Shown: positions 16,177 through 25,058, counted from the stretch's first letter. The stretch: DNA of 61,756 bases from Acidimicrobiales bacterium (GCA_017883135.1 JADGOE010000011.1:1-61756); one strand, 5' to 3'. The notes: generated by a model from the letters alone, not told the origin. Numbers and translations: made by a program.

Positions 16177-16614
16177 CTAGGAGCGGTCACGGATCACGAG
16201 TACTGGGCAGTGGGCATGGAGTGTGCAGTACTCGCTCACCGAACCGATCAGCATGCCGGCAAACTCCCCGTGCCCGCGACTCCCCACTGCCAGCAGATCG
16301 GCATCTCGGGATGCTCGGGTCAACACCGGGGCCGGGTGGCCCTCGACCACCACCGGCAGGAATGCCACGCCCGGATGGGCATCCTGTGCGATCTTCACCG
16401 CATCGCGGAGCATGGTGTCGGCAGCGGCGGCCGGGTCGTACTCGGTGGGCAGGAAGAGTGCGATCCCGTAGCTGGCCGGCCACTCCCAGGTGGTGATCGC
16501 CTCGACGGTCGACCATGTCAGGTCGGCGAGGTGCGCCACCCATTCGAGGGCGGCCATCGAGCCGGCAGAGCCATCCACCCCGACGACCATCCTGTGGCTG
16601 CTGTTGGCGCTCAT
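16177..16614 (-). CDS. Universal stress protein (single UspA domain), 145 aa
   Basis: From ATG 16614: HRMVVGVDGSAGSMAALEW at the N terminus and VGSRGHGEFAGMLIGSVSEY near the C terminus, the G-x2-G-x9-GS ATP-binding motif of the ATP-binding USP class. It is close in sequence to the second domain of the tandem USP at 30.3 kb (both share TTWEWP and YDPAAA). A DosR-like box starts 108 bp upstream of the start codon. In mycobacteria several USP genes are DosR-controlled and some slow growth through ATP binding. The alcohol dehydrogenase gene follows on the same strand. Confidence 0.88.
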   Translation of the reverse strand: MSANSSHRMVVGVDGSAGSMAALEWVAHLADLTWSTVEAITTWEWPASYGIALFLPTEYDPAAAADTMLRDAVKIAQDAHPGVAFLPVVVEGHPAPVLTRASRDADLLAVGSRGHGEFAGMLIGSVSEYCTLHAHCPVLVIRDRS

Positions 16615-16721
16615 CAGTGCCACTCCGTCCTCCTTGGAAGGCCATCCGACCCGCGGCAGCCGCCGACGCCGTGCGGGGTGGGTTCCCAGTCCCAACTCTG
16701 TGCCGGCCAGGTCGATCGTGG

Positions 16722-16739
16722 TAGGGCCGAACGTCCCGA
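16722..16739 (-). promoter_or_regulatory. DosR-like box upstream of usp-adh
   Basis: On the minus strand it reads TCGGGACGTTCGGCCCTA, the same 18 bases as the box at 34320. It precedes the USP gene by 108 bp. The identity of two distant copies argues against chance. Confidence 0.75.
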
Positions 16740-16841
16740 CGGAACCCGAGCGCCGACACGGTCGGACCCGCGGCCATCTCGACCACCCAGGACGGCCCGA
16801 CCTTGGAGACTCGGCCGTCCCAGGTGACCGGTGGGTGCACG

Positions 16842-16859
16842 GGATGACTTTCGGCCCTA
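16842..16859 (+). promoter_or_regulatory. DosR-like box upstream of the MFS gene
   Basis: GGATGACTTTCGGCCCTA lies 34 bp before the GTG start of the MFS transporter and 103 bp from the box that faces the USP gene, so the divergent gap carries one box per direction. Confidence 0.7.
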
Positions 16860-16892
16860 CTCGCTGGAAGTAGCCCGTGGTGTGATGTCGCA

Positions 16893-18482
16893 GTGAGGGT
16901 CGGGCAATCGGCGGCATCATCGGTGACGTCGGTCGCCGCCCGCCGCCGCTGGGCCGTGCTTGCGGTTCTCTGCGTCTCCCTGTTGGTCATCTCACTCGAC
17001 AGCACCATCTTGAACATCGCCCTGCCGTCGTTGATCAAGAACCTGCACGCGACCGAGGCCCAGCTCCAGTGGATGGTCGATGTCTACGCCTGTGTGTTCG
17101 CCGGGCTCCTGTTGGTGGCGGGGAGCGTCGGCGACAGGCTGGGGCGCAAGAAGCTTCTTTGCGCGGGACTTGCGATCTTCGGGGCCGGATCGGCCGCTTC
17201 CGCCTTTTCGAACTCACCGATGACGCTGGACATGGCCCGGGCGTCCATGGGCTTGGGGGCGGCCTGCATCATGCCGGCCACCTTGTCGATCATCACTGAC
17301 GTGTTTCGGGATCCGGATGATCAGGCGCGGGCCATCGGCATCTGGTCGGGGACGACCGGTCTGGGTATCGCCATCGGCCCCATTGCCGGTGGCTGGCTTC
17401 TTGCTCACTTCTGGTGGGGATCGATATTCCTCGTCAACGTGCCGGTGACCGTGTTCGGGCTGGGGGCGGCGCTGTGGTTGGTGCCCGACTCGCGCGATCC
17501 GCGCCGCCGCCCGATCGATGCGTTCGGGGCACTGTTGTCCACGTCGGGCCTGACCTTGCTCGTGTGGTCGATCATCGACGTGTCCGAGCGAGGGTGGCGC
17601 TCGCCCTGGGTGCTGGGGACGGGGGCCTGTGCCGTGGCAATCCTCCTCGGATTCGTGGCATGGGAGCGCCACACCGCCCACCCGATGTTGGTCCTCGAGT
17701 CCTTCGGGAACCGCCGATTCTCGGTTGCCATGGCTGCTGTGGCTCTGGCCGTGTTCGCCCTGATGGGCTCTCTCTTCGTCCTCACCCAGTATCTCCAGTT
17801 CTCCCTCGGGTTCTCCCCCTTGGCCACCGGCGTGCGCATCCTGCCGATCGCCGTGGTGCTGGCGGTCGCGGCAACGACGTCGACCATCCTCGACCGATGG
17901 CTCGGGACGAAGGTGGTGGTGGCGTCGGGCCTGCTCATCGTGGCTGCAGGTCTTTGGCAACTGACCACGACGACGACCGCCGAACAGTTCGGTCATGCGC
18001 TGGTGGGCATGGTGCTGCTCGGTCTGGGGGCCGGCTTGATCATCGCCCCCTCGGTGGCCTCGGTGATGGACTCGCTGCCGCGCGAGCGGGCCGGGGTGGG
18101 CTCGGCCACGAACAGCACCGCCCTACAGATCGGCGGTGCGCTGGGAGTCGCCGTCATGGGCTCGGTGCTGTCGGTGAGGTATCAGCAGAAGATGATCCCC
18201 TTGCTGGCTGGACACGCTGTCCCCGCGGCTGCCACCCACGCCATTCTGGGTTCCATCGGCGGAGCATTGGCGGTGGCCCGGATCGCGGGAGGCGCACTCG
18301 GGGCTGCCTTGGTGGCCGGTGCACGCACCGCGTACGTCGACGCCATGGACCAGGCGTTGCTGGTGGGGGCCGTGGTGGTGGCGGTGAGCGCGGTACTGGT
18401 GGTGGTGGCACTGCCGGCGAGGCGCCGAGGGGATCGGGAGCCGGCAGCAGGAGCTCGCGCTCGAAAGGGTGATGGCGGGTGA
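16893..18482 (+). CDS. MFS transporter, DHA2 (EmrB/QacA) type, 14 helices
   Basis: 529 aa from GTG 16893. The first helix and motif SLDSTILNIALPSL are present, followed by QLQWMVDVYACVFAGLLLVAG, GDRLGRKK (motif A) and late motif-C-like segments; about 14 hydrophobic segments in all. This is a proton-driven exporter type used for drugs or small metabolites; substrate unknown. A DosR-like box 34 bp upstream ties it to the same control as the divergent USP gene. It is a different gene from the truncated DHA2 pseudogene at 9.9 kb, which lacks this N-terminal motif. Its stop overlaps the frame leading into the next small gene. Confidence 0.88.
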   Translation: MRVGQSAASSVTSVAARRRWAVLAVLCVSLLVISLDSTILNIALPSLIKNLHATEAQLQWMVDVYACVFAGLLLVAGSVGDRLGRKKLLCAGLAIFGAGSAASAFSNSPMTLDMARASMGLGAACIMPATLSIITDVFRDPDDQARAIGIWSGTTGLGIAIGPIAGGWLLAHFWWGSIFLVNVPVTVFGLGAALWLVPDSRDPRRRPIDAFGALLSTSGLTLLVWSIIDVSERGWRSPWVLGTGACAVAILLGFVAWERHTAHPMLVLESFGNRRFSVAMAAVALAVFALMGSLFVLTQYLQFSLGFSPLATGVRILPIAVVLAVAATTSTILDRWLGTKVVVASGLLIVAAGLWQLTTTTTAEQFGHALVGMVLLGLGAGLIIAPSVASVMDSLPRERAGVGSATNSTALQIGGALGVAVMGSVLSVRYQQKMIPLLAGHAVPAAATHAILGSIGGALAVARIAGGALGAALVAGARTAYVDAMDQALLVGAVVVAVSAVLVVVALPARRRGDREPAAGARARKGDGG

Positions 18483-18500
18483 CCGGCATGCGACGTCCGC

Positions 18501-18518
18501 TGTGGACTTTCGGCCCTG
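18501..18518 (+). promoter_or_regulatory. DosR-like box upstream of a small gene
   Basis: TGTGGACTTTCGGCCCTG ends 47 bp before the GTG start at 18566, just after the MFS stop. Confidence 0.7.
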
Positions 18519-18565
18519 CCGTTCCGCCGCGGCCGAGCGTAGGGTTGTACCCGGAGGTGGTTGGG

Positions 18566-18796
18566 GTGGAGCACGACTTGGTGCTGGCCAGAGCGGTGAG
18601 GGAGTGGGTCGAGCACGAGCTTCCGGGTGACCGGTGCGCGGCGAGGGGCGCAGTAGAGGTCGCACTCGCAAGCTACTCGGGAGGAGCGTCTGTCTCCGAG
18701 GCGTCGGAGGTGGCCCGCCGGTTCGTTTCGAGTTGGCTCCATCACCCGGCCCGCGCCACGGTCGAACCGCAGACCCGGTTGCGCCTGGTCTCCTGA
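18566..18796 (+). CDS. Small protein of unknown function, 76 aa
   Basis: The GTG at 18566 has GGAGG 8 bases upstream, and a DosR-like box lies 47 bp before it. This is why I start here rather than at the in-frame GTG at 18479, which would place the box inside the coding region. The product (EHDLVLARAVREWVEHELPG, then CAARGAVEVALASYSGGASV) is helical with no cysteine pair or membrane segment and no family I recognise. It converges on the acyl-CoA hydrolase/transferase gene; 97 bp separate the stops. Confidence 0.55.
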   Translation: MEHDLVLARAVREWVEHELPGDRCAARGAVEVALASYSGGASVSEASEVARRFVSSWLHHPARATVEPQTRLRLVS

Positions 18797-18892
18797 GGCG
18801 ACGCCGGCCCTGCCGCACTGCGACGCGGCGGCCGGGTAGTGGCTGTGCATCGCACGGATCGTCGGTAGTTGGTCGGTCCCCACCGCGTGGCG

Positions 18893-20176
18893 TCATCCTC
18901 CAGGTGGGAGTTCCGTGCGGACGGGGGCAGTGGGAGCCCGAGGCTTGTTCGGCGGAAGCCGGACCGAAGAGGCTCCTTCGAGTTGGTCGCGTGCCCGGGG
19001 ATCGGCCACGTGGTCGATGATCAGTCGGGCCTGGGCCCGTTGGGAGCGTCCGAAGATGACCGCGCTCCCGTGCTCGCTCACGATCGCCGAGTGCTGGAAG
19101 GAGGTGGCCGGATCGGTGAGAATCGGCAACACTCCTGACGTGTTGGTCTTGTCGTGCCACGAGCGTAGGGCGACCACTGCGTGCCCACCCGGTGAGTGGA
19201 GGGCCCCGGTGACGAAGTCGGGCTGGCCCCCGAAGCCCGAGTAGATCATCCCGTGAACGAAGCTGGCGTTTGCCTGGGCGAACAGGTCGACCTGCATGGC
19301 TGTGTTGATCGAAAGCATGGCCCTGTTGGAGGAAATGAGCGCCGGATCGTTGATGACCTCGGTCCGGGTCATTTGGATGCGGGGGTTGGCATGAGCCCAT
19401 TGGTAGAGCTCGGGCGAGCCGTAGAGGAACGAGGCCCGAATGGGCCGGTCCGGGTCGAGCGAACCGGCCTGCTCGAGAGCGAACACGCCGTCGCCGATCA
19501 TCTCGGACCAGATACCGAGGTGACGGCGTCGGGCCATCTCACCGGCGGCGACATCGGGGATCTGCCCGATGCCGAACTGCAGCGTTGCCCCGTCTTCGGC
19601 GAAGCGGGCGACCTGTTCGCCGATCCGGCTCTCCGCCTCTGCAGGCTGCCCGCCAGCGGGGGAGCCGAGGGGCTGGTCGCATTCGACAGCCAGGTCGATC
19701 CAGTCGGTCGGGAACTCGCCGTCACCGAAGGTGTAGGGCATGTTGTGGTTGAGCTGGGCCACCACCACCCCACCCCGGGCACGCGCCCGCTCGATCGCGG
19801 CCGGCAGGATGTTGACCTCGATCCCGAGCGAGACGTTTCCCTGACGGGGTACCGAGGTGTGGACGAGCACGGCGTCCACCGGACGTATCGAATCGAACAG
19901 CCGGGGGACGAGCGAGAGGCGCATGGGGAGGTAGTCGAGCATCGGGTCGTGGCGCATCCCCGGGCCGACGAAGGGAGTCTCGTTGATGAACTCGGGGTCG
20001 TCGGGCCAGTCGGACTGGGCATTCAACGCGAACACCCGGCACCGGGTTCGGGCCGCAGCCAGTGCTCGGACCAGCACGGTGGGTGTGGCGAAATTGCCGG
20101 ACACCACCACCCGCGGCTCGGGTCCCGGGAGCGAGCCGAGGCGGGCGGTGAGCTCTTCGGCCGAAATGGTCCGCAT
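18893..20176 (-). CDS. Acetyl-CoA hydrolase / CoA-transferase family protein
   Basis: 427 aa from ATG 20176. Motifs FGIGQIPDVAAGEM, RTEVINDPALISSNR, INTAMQVDLFAQANA and SGFGGQPDFVTGA are those of the acetyl-CoA hydrolase / 4-hydroxybutyrate CoA-transferase family (the QxDF glycine loop and the conserved INxxxQVDL). It lies 4 bases after the flavin oxidoreductase stop, as the last gene of the CO dehydrogenase operon. The role could be to move CoA between short acids, releasing acetate or another acid during fermentation-like metabolism. The substrate cannot be read from the sequence. It is not a usual partner of CO dehydrogenase. Confidence 0.8.
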   Translation of the reverse strand: MRTISAEELTARLGSLPGPEPRVVVSGNFATPTVLVRALAAARTRCRVFALNAQSDWPDDPEFINETPFVGPGMRHDPMLDYLPMRLSLVPRLFDSIRPVDAVLVHTSVPRQGNVSLGIEVNILPAAIERARARGGVVVAQLNHNMPYTFGDGEFPTDWIDLAVECDQPLGSPAGGQPAEAESRIGEQVARFAEDGATLQFGIGQIPDVAAGEMARRRHLGIWSEMIGDGVFALEQAGSLDPDRPIRASFLYGSPELYQWAHANPRIQMTRTEVINDPALISSNRAMLSINTAMQVDLFAQANASFVHGMIYSGFGGQPDFVTGALHSPGGHAVVALRSWHDKTNTSGVLPILTDPATSFQHSAIVSEHGSAVIFGRSQRAQARLIIDHVADPRARDQLEGASSVRLPPNKPRAPTAPVRTELPPGG

Positions 20177-20180
20177 TCCG

Positions 20181-21431
20181 TCAGACGACCGAAAGGCTGT
20201 GCTGGCGGTGCCCGAGAGCGTCCAAGGTGATATCGGCCAATCCGAAGCCGGGCTCCACCAGGCGGTGGCCGTAGCGACCAACCGGCAGGCGGCGCAGCAT
20301 GAGGGAGCGGTACACGCCGGCGCCTCGGATGTCTCCGGCCAGTTGGGCCCCGATCATGGTGTCATCGCGTAGGTAGACGGCGCGCAGGACCCCGTTCTCT
20401 TGCCAGCGCAGGATCTCGTCGGGTCCGTCGATGGTGCCGATCGACACGATGGGCACGCCGAGATGCTTGAGGCTGTTCATCGTGTCGGCGCCGTCGTAGC
20501 GGAGGTCTGCGCCGAGCAGGTTGGCGGCTGCGATGGGTGCCTGGGCCACGGCATTGGGGAAGATGGCATGGACGAAGCGCTTTCCGGTGAACCTGTCGGC
20601 TGCTTCGGCGACGTCGCCGGCGGCCACGATCCCGTGCACCGAGGTGCCCAGCCCCTGGTCGACGTGAACGCCCCAACCGGTCACGATCCCCGAGCCGTCC
20701 AGGAACTCGGTATGGGGCTTGACCCCGGTCGCAGCGACCACCATGTCGGCATCGAGATGGGTGCCGTCGGCAAGCCTGATGCCGGTCGCAGACGGCTCGC
20801 CGATGATGGCATCGACCTGGACCCCGAGCCTGAGGTTCACCCCCCGGGCGACCAGCGCCGCCTCGGCCACCGTCGAGGTGACCGGGTCGAGCACCCGCGG
20901 CATCACCCAGGTGCGACGGCCGATGACCGTGACATCCACTCCGAGGTCGGCCAGCAGCAGCGAGAGCTCGATGCCGATCAACCCGTTCCCTACGATGAGG
21001 GCGGTGGTGACCTCGCCCCGACGGACTCGGCCGATGAGCTCGGTGGCGGTGCGCAGTGACTTGAAATCGAGGACGCCTGGCCGGTCGGCACCCTCGAGCG
21101 GGGCGTGGAGCCGACTACCTGACGCCACTACCAGGCCCTCGTAGGGAATCCGCTCGGCATCGTCGAGCACGACCTCGCAGTTGTCGGTGTCGATCGCCCC
21201 CACCCGGACGCCACGCCGCTCATCGATACCGAGCCGCGGCCCCACGTCACGACCCTTCCAGTAGAGGGGTGCCTCCCGTCCGGTGAGGAAGTGGTCGGCC
21301 ATTGCCGGCGGTGAGTACGGCGGAAAGGGCTCGACGGACAGCGCCACCACCGAGCCTGAGGGGTCGAGGTGGCGCAGGGTCTCCGCCGCGGTGATCCCCG
21401 CCGGTCCGGTCCCGATGACGACTGCTCGCAT
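20181..21431 (-). CDS. NAD(P)/FAD-dependent oxidoreductase of the CODH operon
   Basis: 416 aa. Two dinucleotide folds are visible: VVIGTGPAGITAAETLRHL at the N terminus for FAD and LIVGNGLIGIELSLLLADLG for NAD(P)H, followed by GIVAAGDVAEAADRF, the second FAD motif of the pyridine-nucleotide oxidoreductase group. Its ATG shares one base with the cooC stop (TGATG). Flavin oxidoreductases of this type sit beside CooS and CooF in several anaerobes and are thought to pass electrons from the ferredoxin-like CooF to NAD(P)+. That would convert CO oxidation into NAD(P)H here; the pathway is an inference from gene order. Confidence 0.82.
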   Translation of the reverse strand: MRAVVIGTGPAGITAAETLRHLDPSGSVVALSVEPFPPYSPPAMADHFLTGREAPLYWKGRDVGPRLGIDERRGVRVGAIDTDNCEVVLDDAERIPYEGLVVASGSRLHAPLEGADRPGVLDFKSLRTATELIGRVRRGEVTTALIVGNGLIGIELSLLLADLGVDVTVIGRRTWVMPRVLDPVTSTVAEAALVARGVNLRLGVQVDAIIGEPSATGIRLADGTHLDADMVVAATGVKPHTEFLDGSGIVTGWGVHVDQGLGTSVHGIVAAGDVAEAADRFTGKRFVHAIFPNAVAQAPIAAANLLGADLRYDGADTMNSLKHLGVPIVSIGTIDGPDEILRWQENGVLRAVYLRDDTMIGAQLAGDIRGAGVYRSLMLRRLPVGRYGHRLVEPGFGLADITLDALGHRQHSLSVV

Positions 21432-22300
21432 CAGGTCACCGAGCCGGCCGGGCGTCGATTGCCCGCCAGGACGCCGTCCGCGAGACCGACCGTAGCGTCG
21501 GCGAGCGGAGAGCCGTCCATCAGGGTGCCGACCTCCGGCTCGCACGTGAGCACGACCTCGTCGAAGGGGAGCACGGTCGTCGAGCAGAATTGGAAGCCTC
21601 CCAGCCGATCGACGTAGGCCAGCACGCGCTCGACGTCGGCGGCCGACCTCGAACGGTTGATCGCCAGGTGGAGCGTGTCGATCCCGAGCTCGGCCGCCAT
21701 GCGGGCCGACTCCACGCCCACCTGCACCGCGTTGAATGTCGGTTCGACCACCACGATGGCAGTGTCGAAACCGCGTGCCAGGGCGCGCCCGAAGTGCTCG
21801 ACGCCGGCGTGGGTGTCCATGACCACTACGTCGTCATCGTGGAGGCGCATCCCCGCTACCGCTGCGGCGATCAGCGCGGTCTCGGGGCACAGGCAGCCTC
21901 CTCCAGAGCGGAGCACCCCTCCCATCACCACCAGGCGCACGCCGTCGGGTGCCGGCACCGACAGCCTGTCCACCAGGTCCGAGGTGTCAGGGTTGAGGCG
22001 GAGCATTCCGCTGGCGCCACCGCCCGGACGGGCCCCTGTCTTCTCTTCGACGTAGTCGGCATCCTCGGAGACGGGAACGATGGACTCCACCGTCGCCAGG
22101 TCCACCCCGAGCGTCGCCGCCAGGTTCCGTTGTTCGTCGGCGTCGACCGCCACCACGCCGAGACCTCGGCGGGAGAGTTGGCGTGCCAGCAGTGCGCTGA
22201 GGGTCGACTTCCCGACCCCGCCCTTGCCGACGACGACGATCCTCAGCCCTTCGCCAGCGGGCGGAACGGTCCGGCCATGGTCCCCGTGCGTCCCGCACAC
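21431..22300 (-). CDS. cooC: CooC-type nickel-insertion ATPase for CO dehydrogenase
   Basis: 289 aa from GTG 22300. A deviant Walker A loop (IVVVGKGGVGKSTLSALLAR) with the signature lysine begins near residue 21, and a later GGCLCPET holds the Cys-x-Cys pair that binds Ni or Zn at the dimer interface in CooC. These ATPases use ATP to help load nickel into the C-cluster of CooS. The gene starts 5 bases after the cooS stop, with GGGGGA upstream, and overlaps the next gene by one base. Position directly after cooS supports the name over other MinD/ParA-type ATPases. Confidence 0.85.
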   Translation of the reverse strand: MCGTHGDHGRTVPPAGEGLRIVVVGKGGVGKSTLSALLARQLSRRGLGVVAVDADEQRNLAATLGVDLATVESIVPVSEDADYVEEKTGARPGGGASGMLRLNPDTSDLVDRLSVPAPDGVRLVVMGGVLRSGGGCLCPETALIAAAVAGMRLHDDDVVVMDTHAGVEHFGRALARGFDTAIVVVEPTFNAVQVGVESARMAAELGIDTLHLAINRSRSAADVERVLAYVDRLGGFQFCSTTVLPFDEVVLTCEPEVGTLMDGSPLADATVGLADGVLAGNRRPAGSVT

Positions 22301-22305
22301 GGCGT

Positions 22306-24267
22306 TCAATCCCCCGAACCGGCGCCCAAGGGCTGCTCGACCGGTGCTGTCTCGATGTCCACTGCCTCGACCTCGGCGAACGGCAGGCCTAGACCCTGGC
22401 GCTTGTTCTCGATGTGTCGCCGGATCAGGTTGGCCGCCCGGACCGGGTCCGGTTCGACGGCGAACTTGGCTCCGACAACGCCGTCGAGACCACCGGCCAA
22501 CAACTCCACGACGTGGGGGCTCCCGAAGACGGCCGGTTGGACTCCGAGCACGGTGGTGATACCCGAAGCCACCACGTAGGCCCCGATGGACACCGCCTTC
22601 TCCGAATACCACTCGGGTGCCGCCCCGGCCAGGGGCAGCTGGTCGATGTCGACACCGAGGAAGTCCGCCAGGGCCGCGGCCAGCACCATGATCCGACTGT
22701 TGTCCACGCAGCTGCCCATGTGCAGGACCGGCGGGATGCCCAGCGCCTCGCAGACCGAGCGCAGCCCGGGCCCGGCCAGTGCTGCCGATTCGGGGAGCAT
22801 CTGTCCGGCCTTGCCGTTGGCAACGGCCGCGCACCCGGTGACCAGGACGAGGATGTCGTTCTCGATGAGGTGACGGGTCAGCTCGATGTGCTCGAGATCC
22901 TGGGGGAGCTTGGGGTTGTTGCAGCCGACTACCGCAACGGCGCCGCGGATGGTGCCGGCGGCGATGGCATCGACGAGCGGCTTCGGGGTACCACCGAGTG
23001 CACCGAGGATCGCCTCCACCGAAAAGCCGCCCATCATCCGGACCGGCTCGACCGGGATACGGACCCGCTCGTGGTTTCGGTCGGGGTAGGCCTCGATGGC
23101 CATGCGTACGATCTCATCGGCGATGGCGTCGGAGCGTTCCGGGTCGAACGTCACGTGGGTGGCTCCGGTGAACTTCGCTTTGTCCGAGGTCGAGATGATC
23201 TTGGTGTGGTAGCACTTGGCCACATCGACGACCGAGGGCATGATGCACTGGTAGTCGACGACCATGGCCTCGAGCGCACCGGTGATGAGCACCAGCTCCT
23301 GCATGAGGTGGTTGCCGGCCACCGGCACACCACGACGCATGAGCATCTCGTTGCCGGTGCAGCACAGTCCGACGATGTTGATGCCGGTCGCACCGACCGA
23401 CCGGGCAAGCTCGATCAGCTCGGGATCCTGTGCCGCAGTGATCACCACATCGGAGAGCATCGGGTTGTGCCCGTGCATGGCGATGTTGACCTGATCGGCC
23501 CGGAGCACTCCCAGGTTGACCTCGGACATGACCGGGGTGGGGGTCCCGAACATCACATCGGAGAGCTCGGTGGCGATCATCGATCCGCCCCAGCCATCGG
23601 AGAGCCCGGTGCGCAGGGCGTGCAGCAGGGTGTTCACGTAGTCGTTGTCCACGCCCATGTGCGTGCGGTGGAGCATCTCGACGTTCTCGCGGTCCACGCC
23701 CCTCGGGGTGATGCCGAGGGACTCCCACCTGGCCCGCCGGGCCTCGGGGACCCGCTCGACGAAGGACAGCGATCCCCGCCGGGTGCCGTAGTCGTCGAGC
23801 AGCACGTCGGCGAGGTCGATCGCCACCTCCTCGACCGGACGTCCTTCCGCGGCCACACCCACCTCGGCTGCCAGCCGGATCATCTTGGCTTGGTCGGCGA
23901 TCCGGTAGCCGGTGGACTTACCTCGGGCCACGGAGCGGAACGTCTCGAGGATGTCCCTGCCGTGGTCCGCGTGCGACGATGAGCCCGCCGCGATGGACCT
24001 GCCCAGGTTGCGGGCCACGATCACATCGGCCCCGGCCCCGCATACCCCTTTCTGGGGACCTTCTCCGAATGGATCGACGCGACAGGGGCCCATCGCGCAG
24101 TTCCTGCAACTCAACCCGAGGGCGCAGTACCCGCACTGGGGCTGCTGGGCGGCCAATCGGTCCCATACCGTGTCGATGCCTTCAGCCCTGGCCACGTCGA
24201 TCATCGCCTGGGCGTCCTCGTTGACGGTGAGCCGTCGTGCACGACAGTTCCCGCTGCTGGAACTCAT
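22306..24267 (-). CDS. cooS: Ni-dependent (anaerobic type) carbon monoxide dehydrogenase catalytic subunit
   Basis: 653 aa from ATG 24267, with GAAGGAGG upstream. It catalyses CO + H2O to CO2 + 2 e- + 2 H+. C-cluster ligands are all visible: His in MHGHNP (about 265), Cys in GLCCTGNE (302/303), DYQC (341), VVGC (449), VTGC (479) and MGSC (520); the catalytic Lys fits YSEKAVS (557). B-cluster cysteines are 54, 57, 62 and 76. For the D-cluster, C45 and C48 form Cys-x2-Cys, and the usual later Cys is Ser53, the form linked to a [2Fe-2S] D-cluster in Desulfovibrio. The start overlaps the cooF stop (ATGA). No acetyl-CoA synthase gene is nearby, so a respiratory or redox role is likelier than carbon fixation. 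Confidence 0.95.
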   Translation of the reverse strand: MSSSSGNCRARRLTVNEDAQAMIDVARAEGIDTVWDRLAAQQPQCGYCALGLSCRNCAMGPCRVDPFGEGPQKGVCGAGADVIVARNLGRSIAAGSSSHADHGRDILETFRSVARGKSTGYRIADQAKMIRLAAEVGVAAEGRPVEEVAIDLADVLLDDYGTRRGSLSFVERVPEARRARWESLGITPRGVDRENVEMLHRTHMGVDNDYVNTLLHALRTGLSDGWGGSMIATELSDVMFGTPTPVMSEVNLGVLRADQVNIAMHGHNPMLSDVVITAAQDPELIELARSVGATGINIVGLCCTGNEMLMRRGVPVAGNHLMQELVLITGALEAMVVDYQCIMPSVVDVAKCYHTKIISTSDKAKFTGATHVTFDPERSDAIADEIVRMAIEAYPDRNHERVRIPVEPVRMMGGFSVEAILGALGGTPKPLVDAIAAGTIRGAVAVVGCNNPKLPQDLEHIELTRHLIENDILVLVTGCAAVANGKAGQMLPESAALAGPGLRSVCEALGIPPVLHMGSCVDNSRIMVLAAALADFLGVDIDQLPLAGAAPEWYSEKAVSIGAYVVASGITTVLGVQPAVFGSPHVVELLAGGLDGVVGAKFAVEPDPVRAANLIRRHIENKRQGLGLPFAEVEAVDIETAPVEQPLGAGSGD

Positions 24268-24971
24268 CGTGGTCCTCCTTCGCTGTCGCCTGGAAGTCGG
24301 GCCCCGCCCCTGGTGTCCCGGTTGTCCCGCACCGCCCTGCTGTCGCCTCGCCGGGGGGGCAGTGCCGTCGCAGCTGCCGCCTCCCCCCATGCATGCCAGC
24401 CGGCGAGGGGGTCCCCGCCCGGCCGTGCCGTTGGGGTTGCGCCGGCGGCAGCGAGGACCGCGCCGGTCTCACGCAGTCGGCCTTCGGCCACCAGATCGTT
24501 CAGGTCACCGAATACCAGGGCGCCGACTTTGCAGACCTCGGTGCAGGCGGGGACCCGACCCTGACGTAGACGTTCGACGCATCCATCACACTTGACCGCG
24601 ACGGCCACTCCGGCAGCCGGACCGTCGGCCACCGGATGGAAGGTGAGCACGTCGAAGGGGCAGACCATCGCGCACATGGCGCACCCGATGCAGCGTCGCG
24701 GCTCGACCAGGACCACCCCGTGCTCGTCGTCGCGGGTGATGGCGCCGGTGGGGCACACCTGGAGGCATGGCGCCGGGTCGCAGTGCCGGCAGCGGTTGGG
24801 AAAGGCGAACGTTGCCACCGGTCCAGCCTCGACGTGCACCCGCTTGCGGGGGACCGGCGTCTCGAGGAATGCGAGCATCTCGTCCTGGCTGGCTGAGTGT
24901 TCGACGGCACAGGCGAACTCGCACTGGAGGCAGCCGATGCACCGTTCGGGATTGACGAACACAGCCAGCAC
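24264..24971 (-). CDS. cooF: CooF-like 4Fe-4S electron-transfer protein
   Basis: 235 aa from GTG 24971, with AGGAGG upstream. It carries four cysteine clusters: CIGCLQCEFAC, RCRHCDPAPCLQVCPTGAI, RCIGCAMCAMVCPF and a later CDGC...CTEVC, as in the HycB/DmsB/CooF ferredoxin group. It should take electrons from CooS and pass them on; here the probable acceptor is the flavin oxidoreductase further down. The C-terminal 60 residues are arginine- and proline-rich and may be variable. First gene of the coo operon; a DosR-like box lies 88 bp upstream. Confidence 0.88.
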   Translation of the reverse strand: MLAVFVNPERCIGCLQCEFACAVEHSASQDEMLAFLETPVPRKRVHVEAGPVATFAFPNRCRHCDPAPCLQVCPTGAITRDDEHGVVLVEPRRCIGCAMCAMVCPFDVLTFHPVADGPAAGVAVAVKCDGCVERLRQGRVPACTEVCKVGALVFGDLNDLVAEGRLRETGAVLAAAGATPTARPGGDPLAGWHAWGEAAAATALPPRRGDSRAVRDNRDTRGGARLPGDSEGGPR

Positions 24972-25058
24972 GACCTGCCTCCTCCTATCCGTCCCTCCGG
25001 CCGGGCGATGGTGCGCCCTGTCGCTGCTGCAATTGTCCCGGCAGGAGCCGTTGGCTGC

